Assembly (NCBI GenBank): GCA_013695975.1
Contig: JACCZL010000128.1
Coordinates: 1 to 6,142 of the forward strand
Direction: 5' to 3'
Origin: Chloroflexota bacterium
Lineage (GTDB): Bacteria; Chloroflexota; UBA6077; JACCZL01
Length of the DNA: 6,142 bases
Shown here one piece after another: positions 5,556 to 6,142 of the stretch. How positions within the stretch are numbered: the first letter of the stretch is position 1; each line of letters starts with the position of its first letter. The notes under the pieces are model-generated. The model saw only the letters and a program-made list of their open reading frames with translations, did not search any database and was not told where the DNA came from. Position numbers and translations under genes: made by a program.

Positions 5556-6011
5556 CTACGCCAGCCCCGCCTCCAGGAGCCTCTTGAGGCGTAGGAGGGC
5601 TTGCTCGAAGTCCTCGCGAGTCTGGCGTTCGGCGACCAGCTTGTCGAAGAGCTGCCCCAGGCCACCGCCGGGGACGACGTACTCCAGAGTCGCTCGCAGG
5701 CGAGTCCCGCTGCCCTCGGGGACGAGCTGGCTGTCGCTCCGGCTCCTGGCGCCCAGGTCGGTCCGACTCTCGATGACGATCCGACGCGGCGGGTCGAAGA
5801 CGGTGCAGCGGCCGATGGCGCGCTGCTGGGTCCCGAGCGCCTTGATCAGCGCATGGGTGGTCGAGCCGACGCCGATCGGCCCGTCGCCGACGCGGCGGAT
5901 CGCCACGACGTTGGGCGACCATTCTGGCGTCCGCTCTGGCTGCGCCAGCAGCTCGAAGACCCGTTCGGGCGGGGCTTCGACGAACAGATCACGCTCCAAG
6001 CGGGCCACCAT
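5556..6011 (-). CDS. SRPBCC (START-like / polyketide cyclase-type) protein
   Basis: This 151-residue cytoplasmic protein has the helix-grip pattern of SRPBCC proteins. The first strand and helix read VEAPPERVFELLAQPERTPEW (11-31 in part), then a GVGSTTH turn (47-53), a central strand around FDPPRRIVIESR (72-83), and GTRLRATLEYVV (102-113). A long C-terminal helix (about 117-149) closes the hydrophobic cavity. The superfamily binds lipids, polyketides or other hydrophobic ligands, or acts as aromatase/cyclase. Nothing here identifies the ligand, and no biosynthetic genes are adjacent. Length is typical. The start is ambiguous: GGGAGG (6020-6015) lies only 3 nt before ATG 6011 but 6 nt before the next codon, GTG 6008, so initiation may be at the latter, losing one residue. 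The TAG stop is at 5558-5556. Confidence 0.88.
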   Translation of the reverse strand: MVARLERDLFVEAPPERVFELLAQPERTPEWSPNVVAIRRVGDGPIGVGSTTHALIKALGTQQRAIGRCTVFDPPRRIVIESRTDLGARSRSDSQLVPEGSGTRLRATLEYVVPGGGLGQLFDKLVAERQTREDFEQALLRLKRLLEAGLA

Positions 6012-6017
6012 CGACCT

Positions 6018-6049
6018 CCCTGGCTCACGTTCGCGCCAGGGGCAGTATA
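6018..6049 (-). promoter_or_regulatory. Candidate -10 and SD-overlapping hairpin upstream of the SRPBCC gene
   Basis: TATACT on the minus strand (6049-6044) is a five-of-six -10 match with no clear -35, predicting a start near 6037. A perfect 7-bp inverted repeat, CCCTGGC/GCCAGGG (6018-6024 and 6035-6041, 10-nt spacer), surrounds that start. Its downstream arm shares GGG with the SD GGGAGG (6020-6015). It could be a repressor operator or, if transcription starts slightly upstream, an RNA hairpin that partly hides the ribosome binding site. Confidence 0.4.
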
Positions 6050-6142
6050 TCGATCGGGCCCAAGTTCCGAACCGCGACCGTAGCCTTTGCGGGGCGAGCG
6101 GTGGCGCCGCTCTGGGAGCGCGGGCGTCCCGCCCGCCCCGGC
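6050..6142. other. Right-edge region without a recognisable gene
   Basis: These 93 nt lie upstream of the SRPBCC promoter candidate. They contain GC-rich dyads, AGCGG/CCGCT (6097-6111) and GCGGG/CCCGC (6120-6132), without T-runs. They may be the tail of an intergenic region or the 3' flank of a gene outside the window. No coding sequence can be supported. Confidence 0.4.

Noticed and set aside
4846..5922. 358-residue open frame on the minus strand
   Set aside because: Arg/Pro-rich translation without family resemblance, running antisense to the DUF302 gene and out of frame with the SRPBCC gene. It is a GC-rich shadow.
6097..6132. GC-rich dyads at the right edge as a terminator
   Set aside because: Stems of 5 bp without T-runs, and no gene is visible for them to terminate within the window.

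Overview
This is a high-GC bacterial window, roughly two-thirds G+C by eye. Genes are tightly packed with small gaps, Shine-Dalgarno (SD) sites precede several genes, and long antisense open frames are common, as GC-rich coding sequence usually produces. Nothing in it fixes the taxon. The gene set (INS-containing bacterial prolyl-tRNA synthetase, a HicB-like protein, a MOSC protein, a tandem rhodanese beside a thiol dioxygenase) would suit a GC-rich environmental lineage. That is a weak inference. I see no tRNA, rRNA, CRISPR array, insertion sequence or phage gene.

Layout. Positions 1-4776 are all read leftward (minus strand). In transcription order they are a cupin-type thiol dioxygenase (4776-4201), a four-domain rhodanese protein starting 3 nt after it (4197-2620), prolyl-tRNA synthetase (2539-791), a short HicB-like protein with no normal start codon (about 720-526), and a MOSC-domain protein (541 to beyond the left edge). 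A divergent intergenic region (4777-5043) holds candidate promoters for both sides and a set of overlapping inverted repeats. One rightward gene follows, a secreted DUF302 protein (5044-5523). It converges on a leftward SRPBCC/START-like protein (6011-5556) across a 32-nt gap. The last 131 nt are the upstream region of that gene.

How the genes work together. The clearest functional unit is the dioxygenase-rhodanese pair, which points to oxidation of a small thiol or persulfide coupled to sulfur (sulfane) transfer. The MOSC protein also belongs to a superfamily associated with sulfur transfer, so three of the seven genes have a sulfur connection, though the MOSC gene is separated from the pair by proS and hicB. 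ProS is housekeeping and seems to have its own promoter, predicted to give an almost leaderless mRNA.

The most interesting signals are four. The fourth rhodanese domain has lost its catalytic cysteine. The thiol dioxygenase appears to lack the usual Arg/Gln substrate clamp. The HicB-like gene is orphaned and apparently truncated. A hairpin overlaps the ribosome binding site of the SRPBCC gene. None of these amounts to a clearly new system. The thiol dioxygenase/quadruple-rhodanese operon is the best candidate for an under-described one.
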